A model generated the notes under the pieces. The model saw nothing but the letters and a program-made list of their open reading frames with translations, did no database searches and was not told where the DNA came from. The position numbers and the translations under genes were made by a program. 64,000 nucleotides of DNA, taken from the NCBI GenBank assembly GCA_905339405.1, contig CAJPGC010000004.1, positions 1-64,000 of the forward strand, written 5' to 3'. Origin of the DNA: an uncultured bacterium. Its GTDB lineage: Bacteria > Desulfobacterota > GWC2-55-46. The stretch's first letter is position 1. Every line of letters begins with the position of its first letter. Below are positions 24,794-33,077 of the stretch, one piece after another.

Positions 24794-27070
24794 TCAGGCG
24801 GTAAGCCGTTTTATTATCTCAATTAAGTTGTTCTGGTTGAAGCTGCTCTTTATCATATAGGCGTTCGCGCCAGCCTCTATGCCCCTCTCGCGGTCCTCCC
24901 TCGTCTCGAGCGCGGTCACGAGCACCACCGGCAGCTCGGAGAGCTCCCTGTCCGCCCTGACCCTTGAGGTGAGCTCAAAGCCGCTCATCCTGGGCATCTC
25001 TACGTCCGAGACGAGTATGTCGAACTTTTCCGTCTTCATGAGCGTCCACGCCTCTACCCCGTCGATGGCCGTCATGACGTCGTACCCGGCCGTCTCCAGT
25101 ATGTTCTTGAGGAGCATCCTCGAAGTGATGGAGTCCTCGGCAACGAGCACGGACCTCTTTTTTGCGGCCCTCGGCGGCTGGGCCGCTATAACCGCTCCGC
25201 CGCCGGATTTCACCGCCGACCTCAAAAGGTCGGGGACGTTCAATATGGGCACCGGCTTTCCGGTCCCCAGCACGGCGGCCCCGGAGATGTTCCGCACCTT
25301 CCTCAGCTGGGGGCCAAGCCCCTTCACCAGGACGTCCTCCTCGCCGAAGACCTCGTCGACCCCGAAGACTATCTTTTTTCCACCGGCTGAAAGAACGAGC
25401 ACCTGTATGCTGCCTCCGGCTTCGACCCTGGCCGGAAGCCCCAGCACCGGGGCGAGCCAGACGAAAGAGTACGGCTCCCCTCCTATGGTCACAGTCTCCC
25501 TGTTCTCAGCCATGCCGAGCTGGTCTTTCCTGACCCTCAGCGTCCGTTCGACGCCGGAGGTCGGCACGATGAACGACTGGTTTCCCGCGCCGACGAGTAT
25601 GCCCCTGAAAGTCGCGACAGTGAGGGGGAGGAGCATGCTGAAAGAGGTCCCGGCCTTCGAGGAACTGACAGTGACCGACCCGCCGAGCCCTTCGACCTTC
25701 TCCCTGACTATGGCGAGCCCCAGGCCTCTTCCGGAAATTTCCGTTATTATCGGGCTCGTTGAAAGGCCCGAGAAGAATATGAGCGAGAGCGCCTCTTCAG
25801 GGCCGATGCTGGAAGCCGCCTCGGGGCTTATTATGTCGTTCTTCACGGCGGCCGCCTTGACCCGGCCGACGTCTATGCCGCTTCCGTCGTCCACCACCTT
25901 TATCTCGGCCGTGTTCCCGTCGGCATGGGCGGCGGATACCGTTATCCTGCCCTTCCTGGGCTTTCCTGCGGCCTCCCTCTCGGAGGGGCGCTCTATGCCG
26001 TGGTCGACGCAGTTCCTCACGAGGTGTATGAGCGGGTCTTTTATCTCCTCGAGTATCCTTCTGTCTATCTCCAGGCTCTCGCCTGTTGAGACGAGCTCGG
26101 CCTCTTTCCCTCTTTTCCTGGAAATGTCCCTCACCAGCATGGGGAAAGCCTCCATCACGCTGGAGAAGGGAAGGAGCATCGTCTTTTTCGTGTCTTCAAG
26201 TAGGCCGTCAATCATGCGCCCCAGCTCCCATGAATGGCGGCGCGCGGACTTCGACAGCGCCCTTGCTGAGGCCTCAAGGGAGTGCGCGCGCTTTTGCGCC
26301 TTGACCAGGAGCTCCTTGAGCCCCGGCGGCGCGCTCAAACGTCCTGCGCCTGCGAGCTCGGCCCGAAGGCCTTCGGCCATAGCCAGGAGCTCGGAGATCC
26401 TTTCAGACTGTATGGAAGCCTCTGACTTGAACGGCAGCATCTCTTCGGCCTCTGCCAGAAGGCTCCCGAGCCTTTCCGCCGGTATCCTGACTGTCCCGGA
26501 CGGGTCACGGAGACGCTCCCTCACGGGGCTACTGGGGGCTTCATCAACTGCCGCGCTCGTGGGCGCGGCAGGCGGCGCTTCGGCCGTCATCGCAGGGCCG
26601 GGTTCCCGGGGCTCCTCGATCGTCCTCGGGTCGAACTTCGCGTCGAAAGAGGCAACCGGCGAGCCTCCTGCCGACAGCCTCTCGAGCTCGGCCACGAGAG
26701 AAGAAAGCTGCTCGGCTGGAACGCCGTGCTCCTCAGGCCCGGCGGATATGGCGCTCCTGACCGTGTCGACCGCAAGGTAGAGCGTGTCGAAGAGCTCGCG
26801 CGACTGGTTTACCCGCCTTACCTTCCACTGGGCGAAGATGCTTTCGAGCGCCTGGCAGACCGATTCGACCTCGGCCAGGTTTACGGCCCTGGCCGCGCCT
26901 TTAAGGCTGTGGGCCTCCCTGAAGATCGTCTCGACGACCTCCATCTGGACCTCGATGGGCGGCATGCGCTCGAGCTCGGTCAGACACGCGCCCATGGTGA
27001 CGACGTGCTCCATCGCCTCGGCCTTGAATGTCGCCAGCAGCCTCTTCCTGAATTCCTTTTCCCTTTCCAT
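24794..27070 (-). CDS. cheA: CheA-type kinase fused to a receiver (WspE-like)
   Basis: Central kinase of the array, 758 residues. The HPt domain (about 1-110) has phosphoacceptor His54 in AHSLKGAARAV. A proline/alanine-rich linker (about 140-190) follows, then a dimerisation helix pair, an HATPase core (NCVDHGIERPSER, VVDDGSGID, GRGLGLAIV), a CheW-like domain (about 500-630) and a C-terminal receiver (about 640-758; VAEDSITSR, LVSDVEMPRMSG). A separate P2 domain is not apparent. The CheA-REC fusion and length match WspE and FrzE-like kinases of alternative-function chemosensory systems rather than flagellar CheA. Confidence 0.94.
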   Translation of the reverse strand: MEREKEFRKRLLATFKAEAMEHVVTMGACLTELERMPPIEVQMEVVETIFREAHSLKGAARAVNLAEVESVCQALESIFAQWKVRRVNQSRELFDTLYLAVDTVRSAISAGPEEHGVPAEQLSSLVAELERLSAGGSPVASFDAKFDPRTIEEPREPGPAMTAEAPPAAPTSAAVDEAPSSPVRERLRDPSGTVRIPAERLGSLLAEAEEMLPFKSEASIQSERISELLAMAEGLRAELAGAGRLSAPPGLKELLVKAQKRAHSLEASARALSKSARRHSWELGRMIDGLLEDTKKTMLLPFSSVMEAFPMLVRDISRKRGKEAELVSTGESLEIDRRILEEIKDPLIHLVRNCVDHGIERPSEREAAGKPRKGRITVSAAHADGNTAEIKVVDDGSGIDVGRVKAAAVKNDIISPEAASSIGPEEALSLIFFSGLSTSPIITEISGRGLGLAIVREKVEGLGGSVTVSSSKAGTSFSMLLPLTVATFRGILVGAGNQSFIVPTSGVERTLRVRKDQLGMAENRETVTIGGEPYSFVWLAPVLGLPARVEAGGSIQVLVLSAGGKKIVFGVDEVFGEEDVLVKGLGPQLRKVRNISGAAVLGTGKPVPILNVPDLLRSAVKSGGGAVIAAQPPRAAKKRSVLVAEDSITSRMLLKNILETAGYDVMTAIDGVEAWTLMKTEKFDILVSDVEMPRMSGFELTSRVRADRELSELPVVLVTALETREDRERGIEAGANAYMIKSSFNQNNLIEIIKRLTA

Positions 27071-27082
27071 CCTGCCCCGGGG

Positions 27083-28720
27083 TTACACCTTGTAGTGGCG
27101 GACCATTTCCTTGAGCTTGCCGCCTATCTCCTGGAGGTTCCTTATCGTCATCTCGACCTGCTTGGTGCTAGCGGCGTTCTGCGTCGTGGCCTGCTTTATG
27201 TTGTTCATTGCCACGGCGACCTGGTCCATGCCTATGAGCTGCTGCTGGTTCGAGGCCGCAATCTGTATGACCGCCTGAGAAGCTTCCCCGATGCTGCTCG
27301 CCAGCGCCTGTATCGCCTCCCCGGTGCCCGAAGACTGCCTTACGGTGGCCTCGACCGCCTTGCTGCCGCGCTCGGTCGCCATGACGGCCGCGCTGCTAGA
27401 TTTCTGTATGTCGTTCAGTATGGAGCGGACCTGTTTGGTCGCCTGCTTGGAGAGCTCGGACATGCTCTTTATCTCCTGGGCCACTATCATGAAGCCCTTG
27501 CCGTGCTCCCCGGCTTTCGAAGCCTCTATGGAGGCGTTCACGGCCAGGAGGTTCGCCTGCTCTGCGATGTCGTCCACCGCGGCTATTATCTCGCCTATGG
27601 CCTGGTTGTGCTCGGCGAGCTTCACTATCGTCTCGGCTATGTACTCGACCTGCTCCCTTATGTTGGTGATGCCCTCGAGCGTGTCCTTCACGAGCCTGGT
27701 GCCGTTCTGTGAAACCTGGGCCGCGCTGAGCGCTATCTCTGATACGTGCTTCGCCTTCTGGGAAGAGACGTTGGCGGTCTGCTTGACCTCTTCGACCGTG
27801 GTTGTGGTCTCGGACACTGCCACGGCCGTCTGCTCCGTCCCGGAGGCCAGCTCGGCGGTCGTCGCGGCTATCTCGTTCGATGAACTCGCCAGCACGCTTA
27901 TGGCCTCGGTCAACTCGACAGTCTGCCTTTTGAGCCGGGCCACCATCGCGCCGAACGTATCAGAGAGGACGCCGACCTCGTCCTTCCTGCCCAGCGAGCG
28001 GATGTCGACCGTGAGGTCGCCGGAGGCGACCCTTCCGGCGGCGTCAGATATCTCTTTCAACGGCCTTGCGATAAGCCTGTTGAGTATAACGGCCACCAGC
28101 AGGCTGACCAGGACAGCCGCCGTCCCGAGAACAATGTACAACGTTATATATCTTCCAGATGCCTGAGAAGATTCTTTTATGTGGCCGATGCCGTTCTCCC
28201 TCATTATGTTCTCGATTTTCGAGATTATGGTTGCCATCCTGCCGTACCGTTCGTACTGGGCGCCCATAGCCATTGCCATTGCCTGTTCTTTTTTTCCGCT
28301 ATAAATCAAGGGGATGAGCTGTCTGTCCCTGGCTTCCTTATATTCGGTAAAGTTCCTTTCAAGCTCTTCGAGCAGCCTGGTTATCTCAGGATTGTGCCGG
28401 TTCCGATCGTAAAGGGTCTTGAAAACGGAAGCTATCTCGGCGTTCGATTCTTTTATTTCCGCGTGCTGAGCGTCCTTTTCGCCCCTGCTCTCCACCCCGG
28501 ACATCGTCAGGAGCGCGACCCTTGAGCCGTCCATCTTTGATTTGAGCGTGAATATGCCGACGCTGTTGGTGAACTCGTCGTTAAATATCTCATCCCTTGT
28601 CTTTTCCATGGAAGCTATGTTGCTTATGGCGGCCACGATGACTATCGTGAGAAGGACAATCACCAGGCCGAAGCCCATGAAGAGTTTTGCGCGGGTCGAA
28701 AAATCGTGGAACCAGCTCAT
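27083..28720 (-). CDS. Methyl-accepting chemoreceptor
   Basis: Membrane receptor of 545 residues. TM1 (about 10-33) and TM2 (about 190-212) enclose a roughly 155-residue four-helix-bundle sensor, followed by HAMP (about 212-265) and a long coiled-coil signalling domain. The hairpin tip is in AEQANLLAVNASIEASKAGEHGKGFMIVAQEIKS, split around the turn. The usual IRxLAE segment reads IKSMSEL, so adaptor contacts may be adjusted. Gln/Glu pairs for methylation are present in the signalling helices, consistent with adjacent cheR and cheB. AAGGAGG lies 9 bases upstream of the ATG. It is the WspA counterpart. Confidence 0.93.
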   Translation of the reverse strand: MSWFHDFSTRAKLFMGFGLVIVLLTIVIVAAISNIASMEKTRDEIFNDEFTNSVGIFTLKSKMDGSRVALLTMSGVESRGEKDAQHAEIKESNAEIASVFKTLYDRNRHNPEITRLLEELERNFTEYKEARDRQLIPLIYSGKKEQAMAMAMGAQYERYGRMATIISKIENIMRENGIGHIKESSQASGRYITLYIVLGTAAVLVSLLVAVILNRLIARPLKEISDAAGRVASGDLTVDIRSLGRKDEVGVLSDTFGAMVARLKRQTVELTEAISVLASSSNEIAATTAELASGTEQTAVAVSETTTTVEEVKQTANVSSQKAKHVSEIALSAAQVSQNGTRLVKDTLEGITNIREQVEYIAETIVKLAEHNQAIGEIIAAVDDIAEQANLLAVNASIEASKAGEHGKGFMIVAQEIKSMSELSKQATKQVRSILNDIQKSSSAAVMATERGSKAVEATVRQSSGTGEAIQALASSIGEASQAVIQIAASNQQQLIGMDQVAVAMNNIKQATTQNAASTKQVEMTIRNLQEIGGKLKEMVRHYKV

Positions 28721-28734
28721 GTTTTAAATCCTCC

Positions 28735-29343
28735 TTAGGCCTGTTCTGCCGTGTCGTATATTATTATTGACCTGTCGGCAAGGAGCTTGCCGGCGTCTAA
28801 AACCGTAATGCCGCAGGGGCTGACCCCCGCGAGGTAATCCTCACGGACGCCGGAGAGCGTCGGAAGCTTTTTGAGCTCGCCGGTCTTGATGGCCTTTACC
28901 CCCTCGACCGTGTCGGCGAGCACCCCGAAGCTCATGGACGCCGAAGAGAGCACCAGGAGCCTGTTCATGTCGCTTATGCCCCTGTCGGGGAGTTCGAAGA
29001 ACTTCCGGAGGTCTATTATTGATATGACCTCCCCGCGAAGGCTCATTATCCCGAGCACGAAAGGAGGCGTGCACGGCACCGGCACTATCTCCGAAGCCGG
29101 GCAGACTTCCTTCAGGTAGGCCGACTCGAAGGCGAACCTCTCCGCCGCCAGCGTGAAGACCACGGCCTGAATGCCTCCGGATTCCAGCTCGTCCTTTTGG
29201 CTGGCCGCGAACGAGGCGGCCCTTTTTTTGAGTATGCTCTTTATGCCGGAGGCCGATTGCTGGCGAAAAAGCGCCCCGTCAGCTTCCCTGAGCCTCTCCT
29301 TTACTTTTTCCCAGTCGAGTGGAGCTTTCTTGTGTTCAGCCAT
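28735..29343 (-). CDS. cheW: CheW-type coupling protein (long form)
   Basis: Adaptor linking receptor and CheA, 202 residues. The CheW domain occupies about 55-195 (VFTLAAERFAFESAYLKEV, PPFVLGIMSLRGEVISIIDLRKFF), and about 50 extra N-terminal residues rich in Lys and Arg precede it, as in WspD. Its start overlaps the 3' end of the cheR-TPR gene by 8 bases. The second, shorter CheW is encoded two genes upstream. Confidence 0.92.
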   Translation of the reverse strand: MAEHKKAPLDWEKVKERLREADGALFRQQSASGIKSILKKRAASFAASQKDELESGGIQAVVFTLAAERFAFESAYLKEVCPASEIVPVPCTPPFVLGIMSLRGEVISIIDLRKFFELPDRGISDMNRLLVLSSASMSFGVLADTVEGVKAIKTGELKKLPTLSGVREDYLAGVSPCGITVLDAGKLLADRSIIIYDTAEQA

Positions 29344-30823
29344 CTATCGACCCCTTGAGCATCGAAGCTATTATCTCCCTGAGCCTCCCTGCCATCATTC
29401 CGTCTGATTCCGGCAGGAGCTCGTCGTCTTCCTTGCGCTCAAGGAGCTTGTGCGCGGTCCTCAAGTGCCTCATCGCCTGCTCATTGGCCGCGCCGCCCGG
29501 CATGAGGAGCTTGCCGAGCATGAAGTGGGCGATGACGAAGTCCTGGTCGAGGTATAAAGCCTTCTTGAGGTTCTTTACCGCCTCTTCCCCCCTGGCCTGC
29601 TCCTGCCTTATGGTCGCGAGCAGCATGTACGAGGCCTTGTTCAGCGCGTTTACCGCGGACGCGCCCTCGCACCACTTCGCGGCCTCTTCCAGACGGCCCA
29701 TGTTAGCGTACGCCCTCGCGAGCAGCAAAGCTCCGTCCTCGCCCCTTTGTTCGCCGGTAAGAGACTCAAGCAGGCTTACTGCTTCATTATAGGAGCCACC
29801 GGCGAAAAACCCGGCTGCCTCGGCGAGAAATTCGCGCGGGACCAGCTCCTGGGCTGCCACGGGGCAAGCCTCAGGCGGGGCGGCAGGCTCAATCCGCGGC
29901 TCGGCCGCAGCCTGGGCGGGCGGCAAAGGCGCTGACGGCCGCAATACCAGCTCCTGTTGCGGCGTCACCTCAAGCTGGGCAGCTGATTTCCTGTAGAATA
30001 TCGCGCCGCCCAGGTTGACCGGCGCGAAAAGACCTTTTATTGACCTGACGGCCTCGGCAGGGCTCACCAGGAGCCATCCGTCGTCGACGAGGCTGTCATG
30101 CAGGCCCTTTACAACGGCCCTGGCGACAGCTTCGGAAAAGTACATTATCACGTTGCGGCAGAATATTATATCCACGCCGTTCGTGCCGTTCAGCAGCGAA
30201 GGGTAGATGTCTTCAGCGAGGTTCAGGTAGCCGAACGATACCATCTTCTGTATCGCCGGGTCTATCCTGTAGGTGCCTTCACCGGCCGGCCTGAAGTACC
30301 TGTCACGGACCCACCCCGGAGTTTCCCTGAACGACCACGCGGTATATACGCCTTCGGAGGCCTTTCTTAAGGCCCTGGCGTTTATATCCGTGGCCAGTAT
30401 GCTTATGTTCCAGCTCTCGATGTCCGGGACGAGCCTGCCCAAGAGCATCGCCAGCGTGTAGGCCTCTTCGCCGGTAGAGCAGCCCGCGCTCCAGACCCTT
30501 ATCCTCTTCGAGTCCTTCCTCGATTCTATGAGCTCCGGCAGGATCTCCCGTTCGAGGGCGTCGATGGAGCTGGAGTCCCTGAAAAAATAGGTCTCACCTA
30601 CGGTGAGGTGGGAGGCGAGCCGTTCTATATGCTCCTTTTTAAGCTGCGTACCCCTCAGCCAGCTGACGAACGCCGCCTCGTCCTCGAAACCGAAGTCCTT
30701 CGCCGCAAGGCCTATGCCGCGCTCCAGGTCGTCAATCCGGGATTCGGTGAAGTGCAGACCCATGAGAGAGGAGATGAATTCATTGAGGCTGGCAAGGAGC
30801 TCGTCAGGGAGCTTTTTACCCAT
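29336..30823 (-). CDS. cheR: CheR methyltransferase with C-terminal TPRs (WspC-like)
   Basis: SAM-dependent receptor glutamate methyltransferase of 495 residues. The CheR fold (about 1-275) has the helical N domain and the SAM-binding motif VWSAGCSTGEEAYTLAM. ILATDINARALRKA and IIFCRNVIMYF follow. A proline/alanine-rich linker leads to tetratricopeptide repeats (about 335-470). The CheR-TPR fusion is characteristic of WspC and FrzF-like proteins. The start overlaps the upstream cheW stop by one base (TGATG). Confidence 0.94.
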   Translation of the reverse strand: MGKKLPDELLASLNEFISSLMGLHFTESRIDDLERGIGLAAKDFGFEDEAAFVSWLRGTQLKKEHIERLASHLTVGETYFFRDSSSIDALEREILPELIESRKDSKRIRVWSAGCSTGEEAYTLAMLLGRLVPDIESWNISILATDINARALRKASEGVYTAWSFRETPGWVRDRYFRPAGEGTYRIDPAIQKMVSFGYLNLAEDIYPSLLNGTNGVDIIFCRNVIMYFSEAVARAVVKGLHDSLVDDGWLLVSPAEAVRSIKGLFAPVNLGGAIFYRKSAAQLEVTPQQELVLRPSAPLPPAQAAAEPRIEPAAPPEACPVAAQELVPREFLAEAAGFFAGGSYNEAVSLLESLTGEQRGEDGALLLARAYANMGRLEEAAKWCEGASAVNALNKASYMLLATIRQEQARGEEAVKNLKKALYLDQDFVIAHFMLGKLLMPGGAANEQAMRHLRTAHKLLERKEDDELLPESDGMMAGRLREIIASMLKGSIDG

Positions 30824-31290
30824 CAGCTTTTCCGGCCCTCGAGCGCCGAGGCGAGCCCGCTCTCCTCTTCTATCGAAAGGAAGCTGTCGAGGTCCTGTAT
30901 TATCAGCATCCCGCTTTGGGTCTTTAATATGCCCTTGACGTGAGCGAGCCCGGAGAGCACCTCGCCAGAGGGCGCCAGCGCCTCCGGCCCGGCCTCGATG
31001 ACGCCGTCTACGCCGTCGGCCACGAGCGCGACCGTCCTGCGGGACGCTCCGGCTATTATCATCCTGTGTTCAGGCAGAAGTTCTTTTTCGGGCAGGCCGA
31101 AACGCTTTCTCAGGTCAAAAACAGGTATTACGCGGCCGCCAAGGTTTATTACCCCGAGCACCGCGGCAGGGGCATTGGGCAGCGCCGACACCTCGATGGC
31201 AGGGATGACCCGTTCGGCCTTTTCCAGCGGAATGGCAAGGCTGAGCCCTTCGATTGAAAACGGGACGAATCTTTCGGGAACAGTAATCAA
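30823..31290 (-). CDS. cheW: CheW-type coupling protein (short form), first gene of the operon
   Basis: A 155-residue single-domain CheW (LAIPLEKAERVIPAIEVSALPNAP, GVINLGGRVIPVFDLRKRF). It opens the chemosensory run cheW-cheR-cheW-mcp-cheA-cheB-hybrid kinase. The start is TTG at 31290 with no good ribosome site, and no in-frame ATG precedes it, so a slightly different start is possible. The upstream 100 bases are AT-rich and must contain the operon promoter, but no pair of boxes is convincing. Confidence 0.88.
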   Translation of the reverse strand: MITVPERFVPFSIEGLSLAIPLEKAERVIPAIEVSALPNAPAAVLGVINLGGRVIPVFDLRKRFGLPEKELLPEHRMIIAGASRRTVALVADGVDGVIEAGPEALAPSGEVLSGLAHVKGILKTQSGMLIIQDLDSFLSIEEESGLASALEGRKS

Positions 31291-31401
31291 AGTGTCAGGG
31301 CCGCGGCCAAATTAAGGGGGAATGAAAATACCAGTAATTATCTTATAAATACTCCAATTTAGCTAAAAATTCAATCGAATATGTATTTTCATGTCCAAGG
31401 C

Positions 31402-31433
31402 AAAAAAAAGCCGGCGCGGGAGCGCCGGCTTTG
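31402..31433 (-). terminator. Terminator after the TRASH-like gene
   Basis: GCCGGCG (31410-31416) and CGCCGGC (31423-31429) form the stem, and on the minus strand eight T follow. It isolates the chemosensory operon from the gene upstream. Confidence 0.9.
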
Positions 31434-31456
31434 GAGCAAATAATGGTTGTGGTTGA

Positions 31457-31481
31457 CTCTAAAAATTAGAAATTTTTAGAG
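31457..31481. repeat. AT-rich inverted repeat after the TRASH-like gene
   Basis: CTCTAAAAATT (31457-31467) and AATTTTTAGAG (31471-31481) are perfect 11-base arms with a 3-base loop, 11 bases after the stop codon. It precedes the main terminator and could be a protein-binding site or a transcript-end stabiliser. Confidence 0.4.
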
Positions 31482-31491
31482 CACCCTGATA

Positions 31492-31875
31492 TCACCTGGC
31501 TGTATTGTATTTACCCGCCGTATCCAGCGACTCAAAATACAACGCCTCTCCGGACGGGCCCTCGAGTATGACGGCCTTTGCCTTGTCGACCTCTTTTCCG
31601 CTGACCGGGTCTGAGGCGTAACGAGCCGAGCGCATTGTCTTTATCTTTTCGACGCAGCCTTCACAGCAGCCGTAATATGTCTTGCCCTCGTACTTTACCG
31701 GAATCTGGGTCTTGCCCATGACAGCGTCGTTGACCATGCAGACTATCTTCGGGTCGACGAGCCTGGCCTTGACCTCTGTCCTTTTTGCCTCGGCCTCTGA
31801 ATAGGCCACTAGCGCCATTATGCCGAGGACAATGAAAAGGCTTATCCTGGCTTCCTTCGCTATTCTCTTTAACAT
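31492..31875 (-). CDS. Exported TRASH/YHS-like metal-site protein
   Basis: A 127-residue protein with an N-terminal signal or anchor segment (SLFIVLGIMALVAYS). It has a short domain with a Cys in KIVCMVND and then YEGKTYYGCCEGCVEKI, a spacing close to TRASH/YHS heavy-metal-binding domains. The C-terminal part SDPVSGKEVDKAKAV...ALYFES is shared with the Cys-less protein at 36393-36917. The start at 31875 is set by AGGAGG 8 bases upstream. The promoter has an inverted repeat filling its spacer, a layout often seen with metal-responsive regulators. A periplasmic role in metal sensing, storage or delivery is inference. Confidence 0.75.
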   Translation of the reverse strand: MLKRIAKEARISLFIVLGIMALVAYSEAEAKRTEVKARLVDPKIVCMVNDAVMGKTQIPVKYEGKTYYGCCEGCVEKIKTMRSARYASDPVSGKEVDKAKAVILEGPSGEALYFESLDTAGKYNTAR

Positions 31876-31918
31876 GAAGAATTCCTCCTCATCGGTCTTG
31901 GACCTCGTCCAGAACCCC

Positions 31919-31947
31919 ATGATATTCTACGGTATGTAGAAAGTCAA
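31919..31947 (-). promoter_or_regulatory. Promoter with palindromic operator in its spacer
   Basis: On the minus strand TTGACT (31947-31942) and TATCAT (31924-31919) are exactly 17 bases apart. The 17-base spacer is itself an inverted repeat, TTCTAC-N5-GTAGAA (31925-31941). A regulator bound here would sit between the two boxes, as MerR-type and other metal regulators do. Confidence 0.78.
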
Positions 31948-32021
31948 CTGGTTTTTGAGGAAAGTTGTGATTTTACGGGAGGTTAAAGGGCAAAAATTGA
32001 ATTTTCTAAAATGTTTTTTAG

Positions 32022-32092
32022 GCGTCTGCCGCGCAAAAATATTCTCACCTAAATGCCATGTAAGCGGCTGCTGCCGCTCTCTCAAACAGAGC
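32022..32092 (-). repeat. Partial copy of the 194-bp intergenic element (copy C)
   Basis: Reading on the plus strand, TCTGCCGCGCAA, then CCATGTAAGCGGCTGCTGCCGCTCTCT and a degraded AACAGAGCT match the reverse complement of copies A (36098-36291) and B (59929-60122). The copy is truncated: only one end, with the GCGGC hairpin and part of the terminal repeat, survives. It lies between the TRASH-like gene promoter and folK. Confidence 0.65.
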
Positions 32093-32104
32093 TATCCCGG
32101 ACTA

Positions 32105-32200
32105 ACTTCCAGCGCAGAGATTCTTCGCTTCGCTCAGAATGACAGATACAAATACGCCATATCTCCTTGCGGGAGAGGGCTGGGGGAGATGAGACGTTTT
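32105..32200. repeat. Second dispersed intergenic repeat
   Basis: GAGATTCTTCGCTTCGCTCAG (32117-32137) contains the reverse complement of the first 15 bases of the window. It is followed by ATCTCC...GGAGAT (about 32161-32189), a purine-rich hairpin. No gene is supported in the 330-base gap between the TRASH-like gene and folK. Confidence 0.45.
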
Positions 32201-32205
32201 TGCCC

Positions 32206-32718
32206 CTACCCGAAAAGCTCTTTCCTTATCAAGGCGGTATAGGAGGCAAGCTCTTCCATGCCCTTCTTGTCGAGCGAACTCACGACCTCCTTCAGGTTTT
32301 TTCCATCCGGAAGGACGAGGCCTGGTGCGAGCTCTAAAAGGGGTACCGCGAGAAAAGGGCGGGCGTAGATGTCCGGGTCGGGCAGGACTAGAGCGGGCGT
32401 ATTTACTTCAAGGGATCCGTAGAGGATGAGGTCGAGATCGGCCTGTCTGGCGGAGTATCTGTCCTCCGTGACGCGCTTCCTGCCGAGCGCCTCTTCGATG
32501 GGCCTCAGAACCCCTAACTTGAGCTCAAGGGGCGGCCTTGATGTCGACAGCTCGGCGACGCAGTTGTAGAAGAAGGGCTGTCCCGGCGGGCCGACCGGCT
32601 CTGTCCTGTAGACGGCCGACACCCTGTTGAGCCCTTCGGGAAGAAGGGCCCTCAAAGCTTCAAGGAGGTTTTTTTCGGGGTCGATGTTCGACCCCAGTCC
32701 GATGTAGGCGGTCTCCAA
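32206..32718 (-). CDS. folK: Hydroxymethyldihydropterin pyrophosphokinase
   Basis: Transfers pyrophosphate from ATP to 6-hydroxymethyl-7,8-dihydropterin in folate synthesis. The 170-residue protein has YIGLGSNIDPEKNL at the N terminus, RTEPVGPPGQPFFYNCV, and the ATP/Mg motif RYSARQADLDLILYG with the two catalytic Asp. It is the last gene of the pterin operon, 2 bases after folB. Confidence 0.96.
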   Translation of the reverse strand: METAYIGLGSNIDPEKNLLEALRALLPEGLNRVSAVYRTEPVGPPGQPFFYNCVAELSTSRPPLELKLGVLRPIEEALGRKRVTEDRYSARQADLDLILYGSLEVNTPALVLPDPDIYARPFLAVPLLELAPGLVLPDGKNLKEVVSSLDKKGMEELASYTALIRKELFG

Positions 32719-32720
32719 GG

Positions 32721-33077
32721 TCAGCGCACCCGGGTTATCTCCACGCCGACGGTCCTCGCGAACCTCAAGGCAAGGGGCTTGTCGACCCTGACCCTTACTT
32801 TCTCGACGGCGGAATCCTCGAGGCAGAGCCTGGAGATTGCCTCTGCGAGGGCCTCTATGAGGAAGAACTCGCTCGACTCGACGAATGCGAGGACCTTCTT
32901 TTTGACTTCCTTGTAGTTGACGGCGTCATTTATGTCGTCAGTCCTGCCAGGGGCCGCCATGTCAGTATAGAGGTCTATATCGATGACGACGTCCTGGCGT
33001 TCCCTCCGTTCGTCGTGGTTGACGCCGATTATGCAGCGGGCGCAAAGCCCTTCAATCAGGATGCGGTCCCCGGTCAT
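32721..33077 (-). CDS. folB: Dihydroneopterin aldolase
   Basis: Cleaves dihydroneopterin to 6-hydroxymethyldihydropterin and glycolaldehyde. It has 118 residues with the family pattern GLCARCIIGVNHDERRERQDVVIDI, the catalytic-site Glu in FFLIEALAEAI, VNYKEV, and VRVDKP near the C terminus. It overlaps the upstream SDR gene by 26 bases, indicating tight coupling. Confidence 0.95.
   Translation of the reverse strand: MTGDRILIEGLCARCIIGVNHDERRERQDVVIDIDLYTDMAAPGRTDDINDAVNYKEVKKKVLAFVESSEFFLIEALAEAISRLCLEDSAVEKVRVRVDKPLALRFARTVGVEITRVR

Noticed and set aside
24879-26780. 633-codon open frame antisense to cheA
   Set aside because: The opposite strand encodes a full CheA with all motifs. The antisense frame is low-complexity Ser/Pro/Ala-rich, as expected from GC-rich codon bias, and has no domain.
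31291-31401. Promoter for the chemosensory operon (TTGAAT and TATTTA-like boxes)
   Set aside because: The region is AT-rich and offers many weak pairs. None has a good -10 at 16-18 bases, so no promoter was assigned.
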